Part shown: positions 10,015 to 21,617 of the stretch, in pieces
Numbering within the stretch: the stretch's first letter is position 1
Layout: every line of letters begins with the position of its first letter
DNA from: Nocardia kruczakiae NBRC 101016
GTDB taxonomy: Bacteria > Actinomycetota > Actinomycetes > Mycobacteriales > Mycobacteriaceae
Assembly: GCF_001612965.1 (NCBI RefSeq)
Contig: NZ_BDBL01000011.1
Coordinates: forward strand, 86,047-150,046
DNA: 64,000 nucleotides
Direction of reading: 5' to 3'
Program-made: the position numbers and the translations under genes
The notes under the pieces: model-generated
Databases searched by the model: none
The model's input: the letters and a program-made list of their open reading frames with translations, nothing else
What the model was told of the DNA's origin: nothing

Positions 10015-11184
10015 TCAGGCCCGCACGCTGAGGCCGACCCGCTGGAATTCCTTCAGATCGCAGTATCCGGCCTTGGCCATCGAACGACGCAGGCCGCCAA
10101 CGAGATTCACCGACCCCCACGGATCGCTGGACGGACCGTACAGCACCTTCTCCAGGGTGGGCTGCTCGTCCGGCTCGGCGAACTGCAACAGCGCGCCGCG
10201 CGGCACCGACGGATGCGCGGCCGCCGAGGGCCAGTACCAACCGCGGCCGGGCGCGTCCTGCGCCAGCGCCAGCGGCACACCCAGCATCGCCGCATCCGCA
10301 CCGCAGGCGATGGCCTTGGCCAGCTGGCCGGAGGAGACGATGTCACCGTCGGCGATCACGTGGACGTATCGACCGCCGGTCTCGTCGAGGTAGTCGCGGC
10401 GAGCGGCGGCGGCATCGGCGATCGCGGTCGCCATCGGGACACCGATACCGAGCACCTCACCGGTGGTGGTGGCGCCGGGCATCGAGCCGTAACCGACGAT
10501 CACACCGGCGGCGCCGGTGCGCATCAGATGCAGGGCGGTGCGGTGATCGCTGACGCCACCGGCCACCACCGGCACGTCCAGTTCGGCGATGAAGGTCTTG
10601 AGATTCAGCGGTTCCACCGACGAGCCGGCGTCCTCCGCCGGCACCGCGCTCGCGCCGCCGACGTGTTCGGCGGAGATGATGGTGCCGTGGACGACCAGCA
10701 GGTCGATACCGGCCTGCACCAGACTCGGAGTCAGGGCGCGCGCGTTCTGCGGGCTCACCCGCACCGCGACCGTCACCCCGGCGGCGCGCACCTGCGCGAC
10801 CGCGGCGGCCAGCAGATCGGGCTGCATCGGCGCGGCGTGCAGTTCCTGCAGCAGTTCGACCGCGGCCTCGGGCCCCTTGTGCTCGGCCACCTCGACCAGC
10901 TGCTCGATGCGCGCGCTCACATCGGCGTGCCGGGCCCAGAGTCCCTCGCCGTTGATGACGCCCAGCCCGCCGAGGCGGCCCAGTTCGATCGCGAATTCCG
11001 GCGACACCAGCGCATCGGTCGGATGCGCGACCACGGGGATGTCGAATCGGTAGGCATCCAGCTGCCATGCCAGCGACACCTGCTTCGACGACCGAGTGCG
11101 CCGCGACGGGACGATGTCGACATCGTCCAGCTCATAGGTACGCCGGGCGGTCCGACCCATCCCGATCTCGACCATGTCCCGCAC
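10015..11184 (-). CDS. guaB3: GuaB3-type IMP dehydrogenase paralogue
   Basis: 389 aa TIM-barrel protein of the IMP dehydrogenase/GMP reductase family, lacking CBS domains. The N-terminus (MVEIGMGRTARRTYEL) and VAHPTDALVSPEFAIELGRLGGLGV match the mycobacterial GuaB3 group. The loop that holds the catalytic Cys in true IMPDH (GSICTTR) reads GSMPGATTT here, so the Cys is missing and IMPDH activity is doubtful. GTG 11184 is chosen because AAGGAG lies about 8 nt upstream; an ATG at 11175 is too far from that site. It lies downstream of guaB on the same strand, as in mycobacteria. Confidence 0.92.
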   Translation of the reverse strand: MRDMVEIGMGRTARRTYELDDVDIVPSRRTRSSKQVSLAWQLDAYRFDIPVVAHPTDALVSPEFAIELGRLGGLGVINGEGLWARHADVSARIEQLVEVAEHKGPEAAVELLQELHAAPMQPDLLAAAVAQVRAAGVTVAVRVSPQNARALTPSLVQAGIDLLVVHGTIISAEHVGGASAVPAEDAGSSVEPLNLKTFIAELDVPVVAGGVSDHRTALHLMRTGAAGVIVGYGSMPGATTTGEVLGIGVPMATAIADAAAARRDYLDETGGRYVHVIADGDIVSSGQLAKAIACGADAAMLGVPLALAQDAPGRGWYWPSAAAHPSVPRGALLQFAEPDEQPTLEKVLYGPSSDPWGSVNLVGGLRRSMAKAGYCDLKEFQRVGLSVRA

Positions 11185-11294
11185 TGATGTCTCTCCTTAG
11201 TGTGTTGCCACGCCCGTGTGTGCGACGAACTTGCGCGCGCCGGCGTCACGACGTCGCGGCGATCTCACGCCGACGCGCGTCCATCCTCCCAGTT

Positions 11295-11317
11295 CCCGGC
11301 GTATGCCATACGCCGGG
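11295..11317. promoter_or_regulatory. 23-bp palindrome upstream of guaB3
   Basis: CCCGGCGTATG, C, CATACGCCGGG: two 11-bp arms around a single central base. It lies about 110 bp upstream of the guaB3 start and 200 bp downstream of guaB. The odd centre and short symmetric form fit a dimeric repressor site better than a terminator, as there is no loop. Confidence 0.55.
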
Positions 11318-11486
11318 GGCGGTCCGTGTCGGACGTCAGGCATGGGGACCGGCCGGGCGTGGTCGAACATCGACACGACCGACCGGTATCTCATGGATCG
11401 CGAGGGGCCGGCTCATCTCACCGACACGCCTTGTCCCCGAAGCACTTCCACCCTCCGCGGCGAGGGGGTCACCGATCCGACGTGGC

Positions 11487-11502
11487 AGAGGCTTTCGCCT
11501 CT
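11487..11502 (-). terminator. Short GNRA-capped hairpin after guaB
   Basis: On the minus strand AGAGGC, GAAA, GCCTCT begins 16 bases after the guaB stop. The 6-bp stem without a T-tract is a weak terminator or an RNA-end stabiliser. Confidence 0.35.
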
Positions 11503-11517
11503 CGCTCCGGCTTCTAC

Positions 11518-13866
<2,349 letters not shown>

Positions 13867-13967
13867 CTACCCCGGAAAACACGAATCCGACCGCCGGAAT
13901 CGGCGATCGGTTCTCGTATCGGAAATCTCGTCCAGCCGGATATGTCGTTCCGGCCGGATATGTCGCT

Positions 13968-15170
13968 CTAGCCGATGCCGGTGTGCAATCCACCACCGGC
14001 CGGCGGCACCACCACGGTCGGCGCCGAGGGCACCGACGGGCGAACCGGGGCGACGGTCTGCTGCGGCTGCGTCGGCGGGACCACCGCCCCTCCGCCGATG
14101 GTGGTCGGCGAATTGGCGGTGGGCTGATTCGTCGGCGGCTGCTGCTGTGTCGGCGGCTGCTCGTTGGTCGGCGGCTGCTGCTGTGTCGGCGGCTGTTCGT
14201 GCGTCGGCGGCTCGGCAGTTGTCGGCGGTTGCTGCTGCTGTTGCGTCGGCGGCTTGGCACCACTTCCCGGCTCGGTGCCCGGTGTGCCCGGTCCCGAACC
14301 GTTCGCCCCGGTTTCGGGCGCGGTCTGGCTGCGCATGATCTCCGGTCCCGGAGTGCTCTGCTTGGAACCGCTGCTCTCGTGCTGGCCCGGGTTGGTGGCC
14401 TGTCCCGGCGTCGTCGGCGCGACCACGGTCGGAGTGGTCGGCGTCGTATTCGCCTTCGGCTCCAGTGACTCCAGCGCGGCGGCCACCTGGGGCGCGGTGG
14501 TCTTCAGCTGATCCAGCAGATGCTGCCAGCGCAGCTGCAGATCCTGCTTGCGCGAATTGTCATCGACCTGGGTCGTGTTGGTGGAAGCGCTCTCCAGCAG
14601 TGCCTTGGCCTGTTCCGGGTGTCCCTGGTCGATCAGCGTCTGCGCCTTGGTCATATCGTCGTCGGCGCGCTGGGCGATCGTGGTCTGCGCCTGCTGGCTG
14701 AACACGACCTCCTTCACCCGCCACAACGGATCACCCGGCTGCGCGCCGTAGGAGAACGCCGTCGTCCCGCCCGCGATCACCGCGACCGCGGCCGCGGCGC
14801 CCATCAACGGACGTACCAGTCGCAGCCTGCCGCGGCGATGGGCGTTGACCCTCGCCTCCCGCGCTCCGATCTCCTGGTTGACCGCCGCTACCACGGCGTC
14901 CAGATCGGGACCGGCCGGCATCGGAGTCTCGACGATATCGGCCCGCCAATTCGCGAGCAGACTCGCGAGTTGATACTCCTCGGCACTGTCGGTCGCGACG
15001 GGACCGTCGCCGGCGATGGCGTCGATCAGCGCATCGTCGCGGCGTACCGCCGCGATATCCACCGGCCCGGAATCACCGGACTCCCCGGATGCCTCGGCAT
15101 AGGGACCGCTGTTCGGCGATCCAAGCCGCGCCTTCCAGTCGCCCCGACCGCGCTCGCCATCCCTAGCCAT
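13968..15170 (-). CDS. rsdA: Anti-sigma-D factor RsdA
   Basis: 400 aa membrane anti-sigma factor. The cytoplasmic N-terminal part contains the sigma-binding segment (DIAAVRRDDALIDAIA, then LLANWRADI), as in mycobacterial RsdA. One transmembrane helix (about residues 125-145, PLMGAAAAVAVIAGGTTAF) leads to a helical outer domain. The C-terminal tail is a long Pro/Gln/Thr-rich low-complexity stretch. RsdA holds SigD inactive until regulated proteolysis. The ATG overlaps the sigD stop by 8 bases (tATGGCTAG), so the two are translationally coupled. Two 13-bp direct repeats (gccggatatgtcg) with an 18-bp period, 13935-13965, lie just after the stop. Confidence 0.92.
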   Translation of the reverse strand: MARDGERGRGDWKARLGSPNSGPYAEASGESGDSGPVDIAAVRRDDALIDAIAGDGPVATDSAEEYQLASLLANWRADIVETPMPAGPDLDAVVAAVNQEIGAREARVNAHRRGRLRLVRPLMGAAAAVAVIAGGTTAFSYGAQPGDPLWRVKEVVFSQQAQTTIAQRADDDMTKAQTLIDQGHPEQAKALLESASTNTTQVDDNSRKQDLQLRWQHLLDQLKTTAPQVAAALESLEPKANTTPTTPTVVAPTTPGQATNPGQHESSGSKQSTPGPEIMRSQTAPETGANGSGPGTPGTEPGSGAKPPTQQQQQPPTTAEPPTHEQPPTQQQPPTNEQPPTQQQPPTNQPTANSPTTIGGGAVVPPTQPQQTVAPVRPSVPSAPTVVVPPAGGGLHTGIG

Positions 15171-15741
15171 ACATTTCACCTGCCCTCGCCACTTGTGACT
15201 TCAGTTTCGCGAGCGCCCGATGCTGAGCCACTCGTATAGCTCCCGCCGTACTGCCCACGGCGACAGCAGTTTCTTCTGCTGACAAACCCATGACCAAACG
15301 CAGGATCAGGATCTCTCGGTGCTTCTCCGGTAGCGTGGCCAGCAGACTGTTCATCTGCCGGCTCGTTTCGGATTCGAGAGCGCGCTGCTCCGGCCCCTGG
15401 TCGGTGGATATGACATCTGGTACTTCGGCCATCGCGTCCGCCTTGTTACGGGCGGCGTTGCGATGAGCGTCGGCGACCTTGTGCGAGGCGATTCCGTACA
15501 CGAAAGCCATGAACGGCCGCCCCTGGTCCTGGTAACGCGGCAGGGCGGTCATCACAGCCAAGCAGACCTCCTGCGCCACGTCGTCCGCGGAGAGCTGCCC
15601 ACGCTCCGCGGAACCGATCCGCGCACGGCAATAGCGAACTACCAGCGGGCGGATGATTTCCAGTACCTGGGCTAAAGCGGAACGGTCGCCCTGAGCTGCA
15701 GCAGCTACGGCGGCGTCCAACTCCTCGCCCGAGTGCGTCAT
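15163..15741 (-). CDS. sigD: ECF RNA polymerase sigma factor SigD
   Basis: About 192 aa. Region 2 (LSADDVAQEVCLAVMTALPRY, FMAFVYGIASHKVADAHR) and region 4 (LPEKHREILILRLVMGLSAEETA) are both present. The protein matches M. tuberculosis SigD closely. It directs RNA polymerase to envelope and stationary-phase genes, under control of the overlapping rsdA. The start is ambiguous: ATG 15741 aligns with an internal Met of the homologue and has AGGA 12 nt upstream; a GTG at 15774 is an in-frame alternative. Upstream on the same strand is the Rv3415c-like gene, matching mycobacterial order. Confidence 0.93.
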   Translation of the reverse strand: MTHSGEELDAAVAAAAQGDRSALAQVLEIIRPLVVRYCRARIGSAERGQLSADDVAQEVCLAVMTALPRYQDQGRPFMAFVYGIASHKVADAHRNAARNKADAMAEVPDVISTDQGPEQRALESETSRQMNSLLATLPEKHREILILRLVMGLSAEETAVAVGSTAGAIRVAQHRALAKLKSQVARAGEMYG

Positions 15742-15868
15742 CGTCAGAGATATTCCTGGCGTTACAAGTGGCACGGCCGGATTTCGACCGGTGCTTCCAC
15801 CGGTCGGTGGAACGGAACCAACAATAGCGGCTCAGCTATGTGAGTCGGACAACATGGGGGATCACTGC

Positions 15869-16756
15869 TCACCCGATTTCCGGACCGAGCCGCAGCCGAC
15901 CGCCCCGACCAGCCAGGATCTGCGCGTACGCACCCGATTCCGCGGCCGCGCGACGGGCCTCGTCCGGTTCGCACACCCCCGCTCGCAACATCGCGGCGGC
16001 CCAGCGCAGCGGCAGCAATCCGTGTGCGGCGCAGTCGGAATCGACCAGCTCGGCCACGGCGCGGCTGCGATCGATGTCACCGTCGCCCGCCGCCGCGGCG
16101 GCCACCAGCAGCCGCGACTTCACTTGATGCCGAACCGATCCCATCCGCCCGGCCGCGGCCACCGCCGCCTCGGCATGAGCCAGGGCAGGCTCGGCGACCA
16201 GTCCCATACCGGGTGCTGCAAGCGCGGTTTCGGCGCTGACCCAATGCCAGCGCACCAGGGCTCGCAGATTCGCCGGCGCGCGATCGACTTCGTCGCGACA
16301 GCGCCGCAGCAATCGCGCGGACACCTGTGGCTGCCCGGTCCCGAGCGCGTCCGCGGCCAATCCGGTGAACGCGTCGCAGACCGCCGCGGCGCGCATCGGA
16401 TCGGCCGCCCTCCCCACCGGCGGGTTCACGGCCAGCGCCGCCGCCCGCCCGTCCAGAATCGCCGCGCCCGCATGCCGGCCGAGCTGGCGCAGCAGCGACG
16501 CCTCGGTGGAGGCCACGAGCGAGCCGAGGATCGGATCCGTGGTCAGCCGGGCGGCCCGGAGCAATTCGGCGCGTGCCGCCGCATATCGCCCTTGACCACC
16601 GAGGACGACCGCCCGCAGCCAGGTTTCGACGGGGCCGGTGGCGGCGGGAAGATCCGCGGGCGCGATCCCGGGGCGGCCGCCGAACGCCGCGTCGGCCAGT
16701 ACGGGCGCGCTCCCGGAGGCCAGCAACCCGCCGACTCGCGGAGACAAATCCAACAC
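15869..16756 (-). CDS. Rv3415c-like alpha-solenoid protein
   Basis: 295 aa, soluble, Ala/Arg/Leu-rich, predicted almost all-helical with TPR-like repeats (for example WLRAVVLGGQGRYAAARAEL). By position, length and composition it corresponds to M. tuberculosis Rv3415c, a conserved protein of unknown function next to sigD. TPR-like folds usually mediate protein contacts, so a role with SigD/RsdA is possible but not shown. The GTG start is set by TAAGGT at 16768-16763, 6 nt upstream. Confidence 0.85.
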   Translation of the reverse strand: MLDLSPRVGGLLASGSAPVLADAAFGGRPGIAPADLPAATGPVETWLRAVVLGGQGRYAAARAELLRAARLTTDPILGSLVASTEASLLRQLGRHAGAAILDGRAAALAVNPPVGRAADPMRAAAVCDAFTGLAADALGTGQPQVSARLLRRCRDEVDRAPANLRALVRWHWVSAETALAAPGMGLVAEPALAHAEAAVAAAGRMGSVRHQVKSRLLVAAAAAGDGDIDRSRAVAELVDSDCAAHGLLPLRWAAAMLRAGVCEPDEARRAAAESGAYAQILAGRGGRLRLGPEIG

Positions 16757-16768
16757 CAGCGCACCTTA
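16757..16768 (-). promoter_or_regulatory. -10 box of a leaderless promoter
   Basis: On the minus strand TAAGGT, a 6-base spacer, then GTG 16756. Confidence 0.6.
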
Positions 16769-17403
16769 TCCGGAGGGGTGCGGTACCCCACACCGCGCAC
16801 GGGCTATTTCTCAGCGAAAAATCGGGGGCACCGTGTTTCCATCAGGTAAATCTGCGACGAGCTAACCGCCGGCGCACCGAAGCGAAATTCGCATGCTTTT
16901 CGGATTATTAACCTGCCCGCCCCGGCTCGGCCATCCGGACTTCTTCCGCACCAGCGGGACCAGTGTGCCACATCACATATCACACTCCCCAGCGTTGGCA
17001 AGTACAACAGGTCATTTCTTCCGCTAAGCACCGTGTGAACTGGGAATATGTGAGAATCTACGGACATGTCGCAATACTCGCGAAACAAGTCAACCGGTCA
17101 GTATCGCTTTCCCGGTCCGGAAAGTAAACAGCGTGCAGGTTAAATCTGAGATCTGCCGGAATTGCGATCACTGTCGACGTATCTATTGACGTGATTTCAC
17201 TGTGCGACCTAACGTACTTCATCGCCGTCGTCGGCGCCGCGCGAAATTGCGGCGACCGCGTACTGCGATCGCCGGAGATCGGCGATACGGTCCGAGCCCG
17301 ATCTCGGCGAGGTCACTGTCGCCCCCGCCCAGGGTCCGGACAGACCGCTGCTGCCAAGCACCGCTCGACAACGCCGACGAGCTCGCACCATGAGGAGTTC
17401 ACC
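16769..17403 (+). other. AT-richer regulatory region upstream of whiB3
   Basis: About 635 bases with no gene, clearly lower in GC than the flanks between 16800 and 17220. It holds the minus-strand promoter of the Rv3415c-like gene at its left end and the whiB3 promoter (17186-17215). A hairpin (ATCGCCG/CGGCGAT near 17268-17285) lies in the predicted leader. The whiB3 message would have an approximately 180-nt leader, leaving room for post-transcriptional control. Confidence 0.6.
17186..17215 (+). promoter_or_regulatory. Sigma-70-type promoter of whiB3
   Basis: A -35 TTGACG (17186-17191) and -10 TAACGT (17210-17215) are separated by 18 bp. Transcription would start near 17222, about 180 nt before the whiB3 ATG. 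Confidence 0.6.
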
Positions 17404-17697
17404 ATGCCCATGCCCACCCACCTCCCCGGTCCCAACGCCGACATCTGGGATTGGCAGATGCGCGGTTCGTGCCGCGGTGTGGACTCCTCCGTCTTCTTCC
17501 ATCCCGACGGCGAGCGCGGACGCGCGCGCACCCAGCGGGAGTTGCGCGCCAAGGAGATCTGCCGGACCTGCCCGGTGCTCATGCAGTGCCGCAGCCACGC
17601 CCTGAAGGTCAGCGAGCCGTACGGCATCTGGGGCGGTATGTCGGAGACCGAACGCGAACTCCACGCCCGGCGCAATCGCCGCCGGATGGCCGTCTGA
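17404..17697 (+). CDS. whiB3: Redox-sensing transcription factor WhiB3
   Basis: 97 aa iron-sulfur regulator. Four Cys ligate a 4Fe-4S cluster: one in RGSCRGVD and three in EICRTCPVLMQC. They are followed by the GIWGG turn and a basic C-terminal segment (RRNRRRMAV). In mycobacteria WhiB3 senses NO, O2 and redox state and binds SigA region 4 to control lipid and virulence genes. The N-terminus LPGPNADIWDWQ is diagnostic of WhiB3, and its place beside sigD/Rv3415c and groEL1 matches M. tuberculosis. GAGGAG lies 8 bases before the ATG. Confidence 0.95.
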   Translation: MPMPTHLPGPNADIWDWQMRGSCRGVDSSVFFHPDGERGRARTQRELRAKEICRTCPVLMQCRSHALKVSEPYGIWGGMSETERELHARRNRRRMAV

Positions 17698-17768
17698 CCG
17701 GCGCACGCGAAATTCGGTCGCAGCGGACCGATCCGAACCAGCTGGGGCGCCGAATACCTAGCAAACAA

Positions 17769-17789
17769 CCGGCCACTGAACGTGGCCGG
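17769..17789 (+). terminator. Hairpin downstream of whiB3
   Basis: CCGGCCAC, TGAAC, GTGGCCGG form an 8-bp perfect stem about 70 nt after the whiB3 stop. Probably the whiB3 terminator; there is no T-tract. Confidence 0.5.
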
Positions 17790-18040
17790 CGACAACGGTA
17801 CAGGCGCAGGTTCTCGGCCACCGCCGATTCGCCTGCCGCAGGTAGACCAACAGCCGCACCCAAGCCTCAGCGTTTCGTAAAAGTCATCGGCGTGTCACGG
17901 CGTGTCTCCATACACTCCTCGGCGTGTCGTTCTATGCGCGAAATCCGCTGGGCCACAGGTGCGTTGCCTGACGCACCCCACCTGGAAGGAGGTCATAGCG
18001 GCGCGCTACGGTAGTGGCCGATGACACAGAATGGAGCGTT
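17790..18040 (+). promoter_or_regulatory. Upstream region of the SigK-like gene with triple repeat
   Basis: This stretch, with the preceding hairpin, separates whiB3 from the sigma-factor gene by 343 bases. It carries three copies of CGGCGTGTC (17888-17896, 17898-17906, 17920-17928) in the same orientation. A TACGGT hexamer (18007-18012) may be the -10, giving a leader of about 20 nt with GGAG before GTG 18041. Confidence 0.55.
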
Positions 18041-18694
18041 GTGACAACGCGGCCGCCGGCCGCAGAGGGCGACTCGTTCCAAGGATCCATCGGGGACGGT
18101 CGGGTGGCCACACCGAGTGTGGACTCTGCGATCACGGCACGCGCAAGCGAAAGTATCGAGCTGGCGGCACTTCTGGAGCGCTGCGGCCGGGCCGATCGGC
18201 AAGCATTCGCCGAGCTGTACGACCGCACGAGCGCCCGGGTATTCGGATTGGTGCTGCGTGTCCTCCACGATTCCGGTTACGCGGAGGAGACGACCCAGGA
18301 GGTCTACCTCCAGATCTGGCGCACCGCAGCCAATTTCGACCCGGCCAAGGGTTCGGCGGTGACCTGGCTGATGACGCTCGCGCATCGGCGGGCCGTCGAC
18401 CGCGTCCGCGCCGAACAGGCGCACGCCCAGCGTGAGGTCACCTACGGCGCCGCGACTCTCGGCAACGAATTCGACGAGGTCACCGAGGAAGTCGGCCGCC
18501 GACTCGAACAACAGGCCGTACGCGAGAGCCTCGCCACCCTCACCGAAACCCAGCGCGAGGCCATTTCGCTGGCATATTTCGGCGGCCGGACATATGCCGA
18601 GGTGGCTACTTACCTCGGAGTAGGGTTACCGACCGTCAAGTCCCGGATTCGGGACGGATTGACACGACTGAAAAAGAGTTTGGGAGTGACGTGA
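18041..18694 (+). CDS. SigK-like ECF sigma factor
   Basis: 217 aa. Region 2 (AFAELYDRTSARVFGLVLRVLHDSGYAEETTQEVYLQIW) and region 4 (LTETQREAISLAYFGGRTYAEVA) closely resemble mycobacterial SigK (ECF19 group), which controls secreted antigens under a redox-sensitive anti-sigma factor. The start at GTG 18041 has GGAG 4-5 bases upstream; GTG 18014 is an alternative that would lie almost on the proposed -10. The next gene encodes its presumed anti-sigma factor one base away, so the pair is cotranscribed. Confidence 0.88.
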   Translation: MTTRPPAAEGDSFQGSIGDGRVATPSVDSAITARASESIELAALLERCGRADRQAFAELYDRTSARVFGLVLRVLHDSGYAEETTQEVYLQIWRTAANFDPAKGSAVTWLMTLAHRRAVDRVRAEQAHAQREVTYGAATLGNEFDEVTEEVGRRLEQQAVRESLATLTETQREAISLAYFGGRTYAEVATYLGVGLPTVKSRIRDGLTRLKKSLGVT

Positions 18695-18695
18695 G

Positions 18696-19004
18696 ATGAA
18701 CGAGAGCCAGATCGATCTCGCGCATACGGTCGCGCTCGGATCGATCGGCGACGAGGACCAGCGCGCGGTGCAGGAGCTGTTCGACTCCGGCGATCCGGCA
18801 CTGCGCGCGGACTTCGACACGGAAGTGCAACTGACCAGAGAAGCTCTTACCCTGTTCGCCTCGGCGTCGGCCGTCCAGCCACCCGCCACCCTCCGCACCC
18901 GGCTCCTGGCCGCGATCGCCGACGATCACGCCCCCGCCGCACGACATATTCGCCCACCGGCTCACCGCAACGGTGAGGAAGCCGGCCCCACCTCCCTCAA
19001 CTGA
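18696..19004 (+). CDS. Truncated RskA-like anti-sigma factor lacking a membrane domain
   Basis: 102 aa. The whole protein corresponds to the N-terminal sigma-binding domain of RskA: an acidic helical opening (IDLAHTVALGSIGDEDQRAVQELF) and the helix before PPATLRTRLLAAI. RskA is usually about 230 aa with a transmembrane helix and an outer redox domain; here the protein stops in a short polar tail and a strong terminator follows 80 bases later. It should act as a soluble cytoplasmic inhibitor of the SigK-like factor. GGGAG lies before the ATG, one base after the sigma stop. Confidence 0.82.
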   Translation: MNESQIDLAHTVALGSIGDEDQRAVQELFDSGDPALRADFDTEVQLTREALTLFASASAVQPPATLRTRLLAAIADDHAPAARHIRPPAHRNGEEAGPTSLN

Positions 19005-19081
19005 GCCCCCGGCGACGACCGAGCCCGGCGCAGACGCCACGCTCCAGCGAGGATCCCCTCGCGGTCTCACCCCGAAAACGC

Positions 19082-19120
19082 CAACGGCCCGTTCACGTTT
19101 CGAACGTGAACGGGCCGTTG
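19082..19120. terminator. Long perfect bidirectional hairpin
   Basis: An 18-bp perfect stem (caacggcccgttcacgtt) closes on TCG. It lies between the plus-strand sigma/anti-sigma pair and minus-strand groEL, and probably ends transcription from both. Confidence 0.85.
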
Positions 19121-19185
19121 CGTTACACAATCTGCAGTCACCGAGGATTCTCGGCCCGACCCAACCCCCACGGGTTGCGGCCCGG

Positions 19186-19248
19186 CTCGTCGATCGGTGC
19201 CCGTTGCGCACGCGACGAAGGAGCAAGCAACGGGTGCCGATCGACGAG
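19186..19248. repeat. Imperfect inverted repeat, 22-bp arms, near the groEL terminus
   Basis: Arms at 19186-19207 and 19227-19248 are complementary over 22 bases with two mismatches, around a 19-base loop. With the flanking 19121-19309 stretch, which has no gene, it could be a second terminator, a repetitive extragenic element or a remnant of a mobile-element end. Neither target-site duplications nor a transposase is visible. Confidence 0.6.
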
Positions 19249-19309
19249 ACCTAGGGGGCCGCGACCCTGCCGGAGCGAAGCGGAGGCCAAAAATACAGAG
19301 GCCGATAAC

Positions 19310-21037
<1,728 letters not shown>

Positions 21038-21086
21038 TTACGGTGCGATCCGAATCGCGACGGCCGCGAGGGTCATCGGTCGGTCA

Positions 21087-21389
21087 TCACTTGTCGACGA
21101 CGGCCAGCAGGTCGCGCGCCGACAGGATCAGGTACTCCTCGCCGTTGTACTTGATCTCGGTGCCGCCGTACTTGCTGTAGATGACGACGTCGCCTTCCTT
21201 GACGTCCAGCGGAATGCGCTTCTCGCCGTCCTCGTCCCACCGGCCGGGTCCTACGGCGACGACGGTGCCCTCCTGGGGCTTCTCCTTCGCCGTGTCGGGG
21301 ATGACCAGGCCGGAGGCGGTCGTCGTCTCGGCCTCGTTGGCCTGGACGAGGATCTTGTCCTCGAGCGGCTTGATGTTCACGCTCGCCAC
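21087..21389 (-). CDS. groES: Co-chaperonin GroES (10 kDa)
   Basis: 100 aa heptameric lid for GroEL. The N-terminus [29 protein letters not shown] contains the mobile loop, followed by GTVVAVGPG and the C-terminal [13 protein letters not shown]. The GTG start has GGAGGG six bases upstream. A leader of about 190 nt runs from the CIRCE-overlapped promoter to the start. First gene of the groES-groEL1 operon. Confidence 0.97.
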   Translation of the reverse strand: MASVNIKPLEDKILVQANEAETTTASGLVIPDTAKEKPQEGTVVAVGPGRWDEDGEKRIPLDVKEGDVVIYSKYGGTEIKYNGEEYLILSARDLLAVVDK

Positions 21390-21583
21390 GTTGAGCCCTC
21401 CACTTTCAGGGGATTCGGTCGTCCGGGGCTGTTCCCCGGACTCACGGTTTGGTCACGGTGTTGATGCGGCGTTCGTGGAGCGTTACCACTACCGCCGTGC
21501 CGACCCTGCGCACAGCCCCGTCGTCGCGGGTGCCGGGACCCTTGCCCAAAGTCGAGCTGGCACCTGAGCACAACCAGTGCCGA

Positions 21584-21610
21584 CTAGCACTCTATACATG
21601 CGAGTGCCAG
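21584..21610. promoter_or_regulatory. CIRCE element (HrcA operator) of groES
   Basis: CTAGCACTC, nine bases, GAGTGCCAG: the classical 9-9-9 inverted repeat (consensus TTAGCACTC-N9-GAGTGCTAA). It overlaps the groES promoter, where HrcA would repress until heat shock. Confidence 0.92.
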
Positions 21611-21617
21611 CGCTCAA
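21589..21617 (-). promoter_or_regulatory. groES-groEL promoter
   Basis: On the minus strand a -35 TTGAGC (21617-21612) and -10 TAGAGT (21594-21589) are spaced by 17 bp. The CIRCE element covers the spacer and the -10. Confidence 0.75.

Larger units (their letters stand above)
11185..11517 (-). other. guaB-guaB3 intergenic region
   Basis: 333 bases without a convincing gene. From the guaB side it holds a 6-bp hairpin with a GAAA tetraloop (11487-11502), a near-perfect 23-bp palindrome (11295-11317) and the guaB3 ribosome-binding site. The length and palindrome suggest guaB3 has its own regulated promoter and is not only read through from guaB. Confidence 0.6.

Noticed and set aside
16804..17088. 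Small minus-strand frame in the whiB3 upstream region
   Set aside because: 94 codons without a ribosome-binding site or domain, in an AT-richer regulatory region; more likely chance.
21557..21580. Possible second CIRCE element
   Set aside because: TGGCAC and GTGCC arms are separated by 13 bases, not 9, and lack the TAGCACTC core; not accepted as HrcA site.
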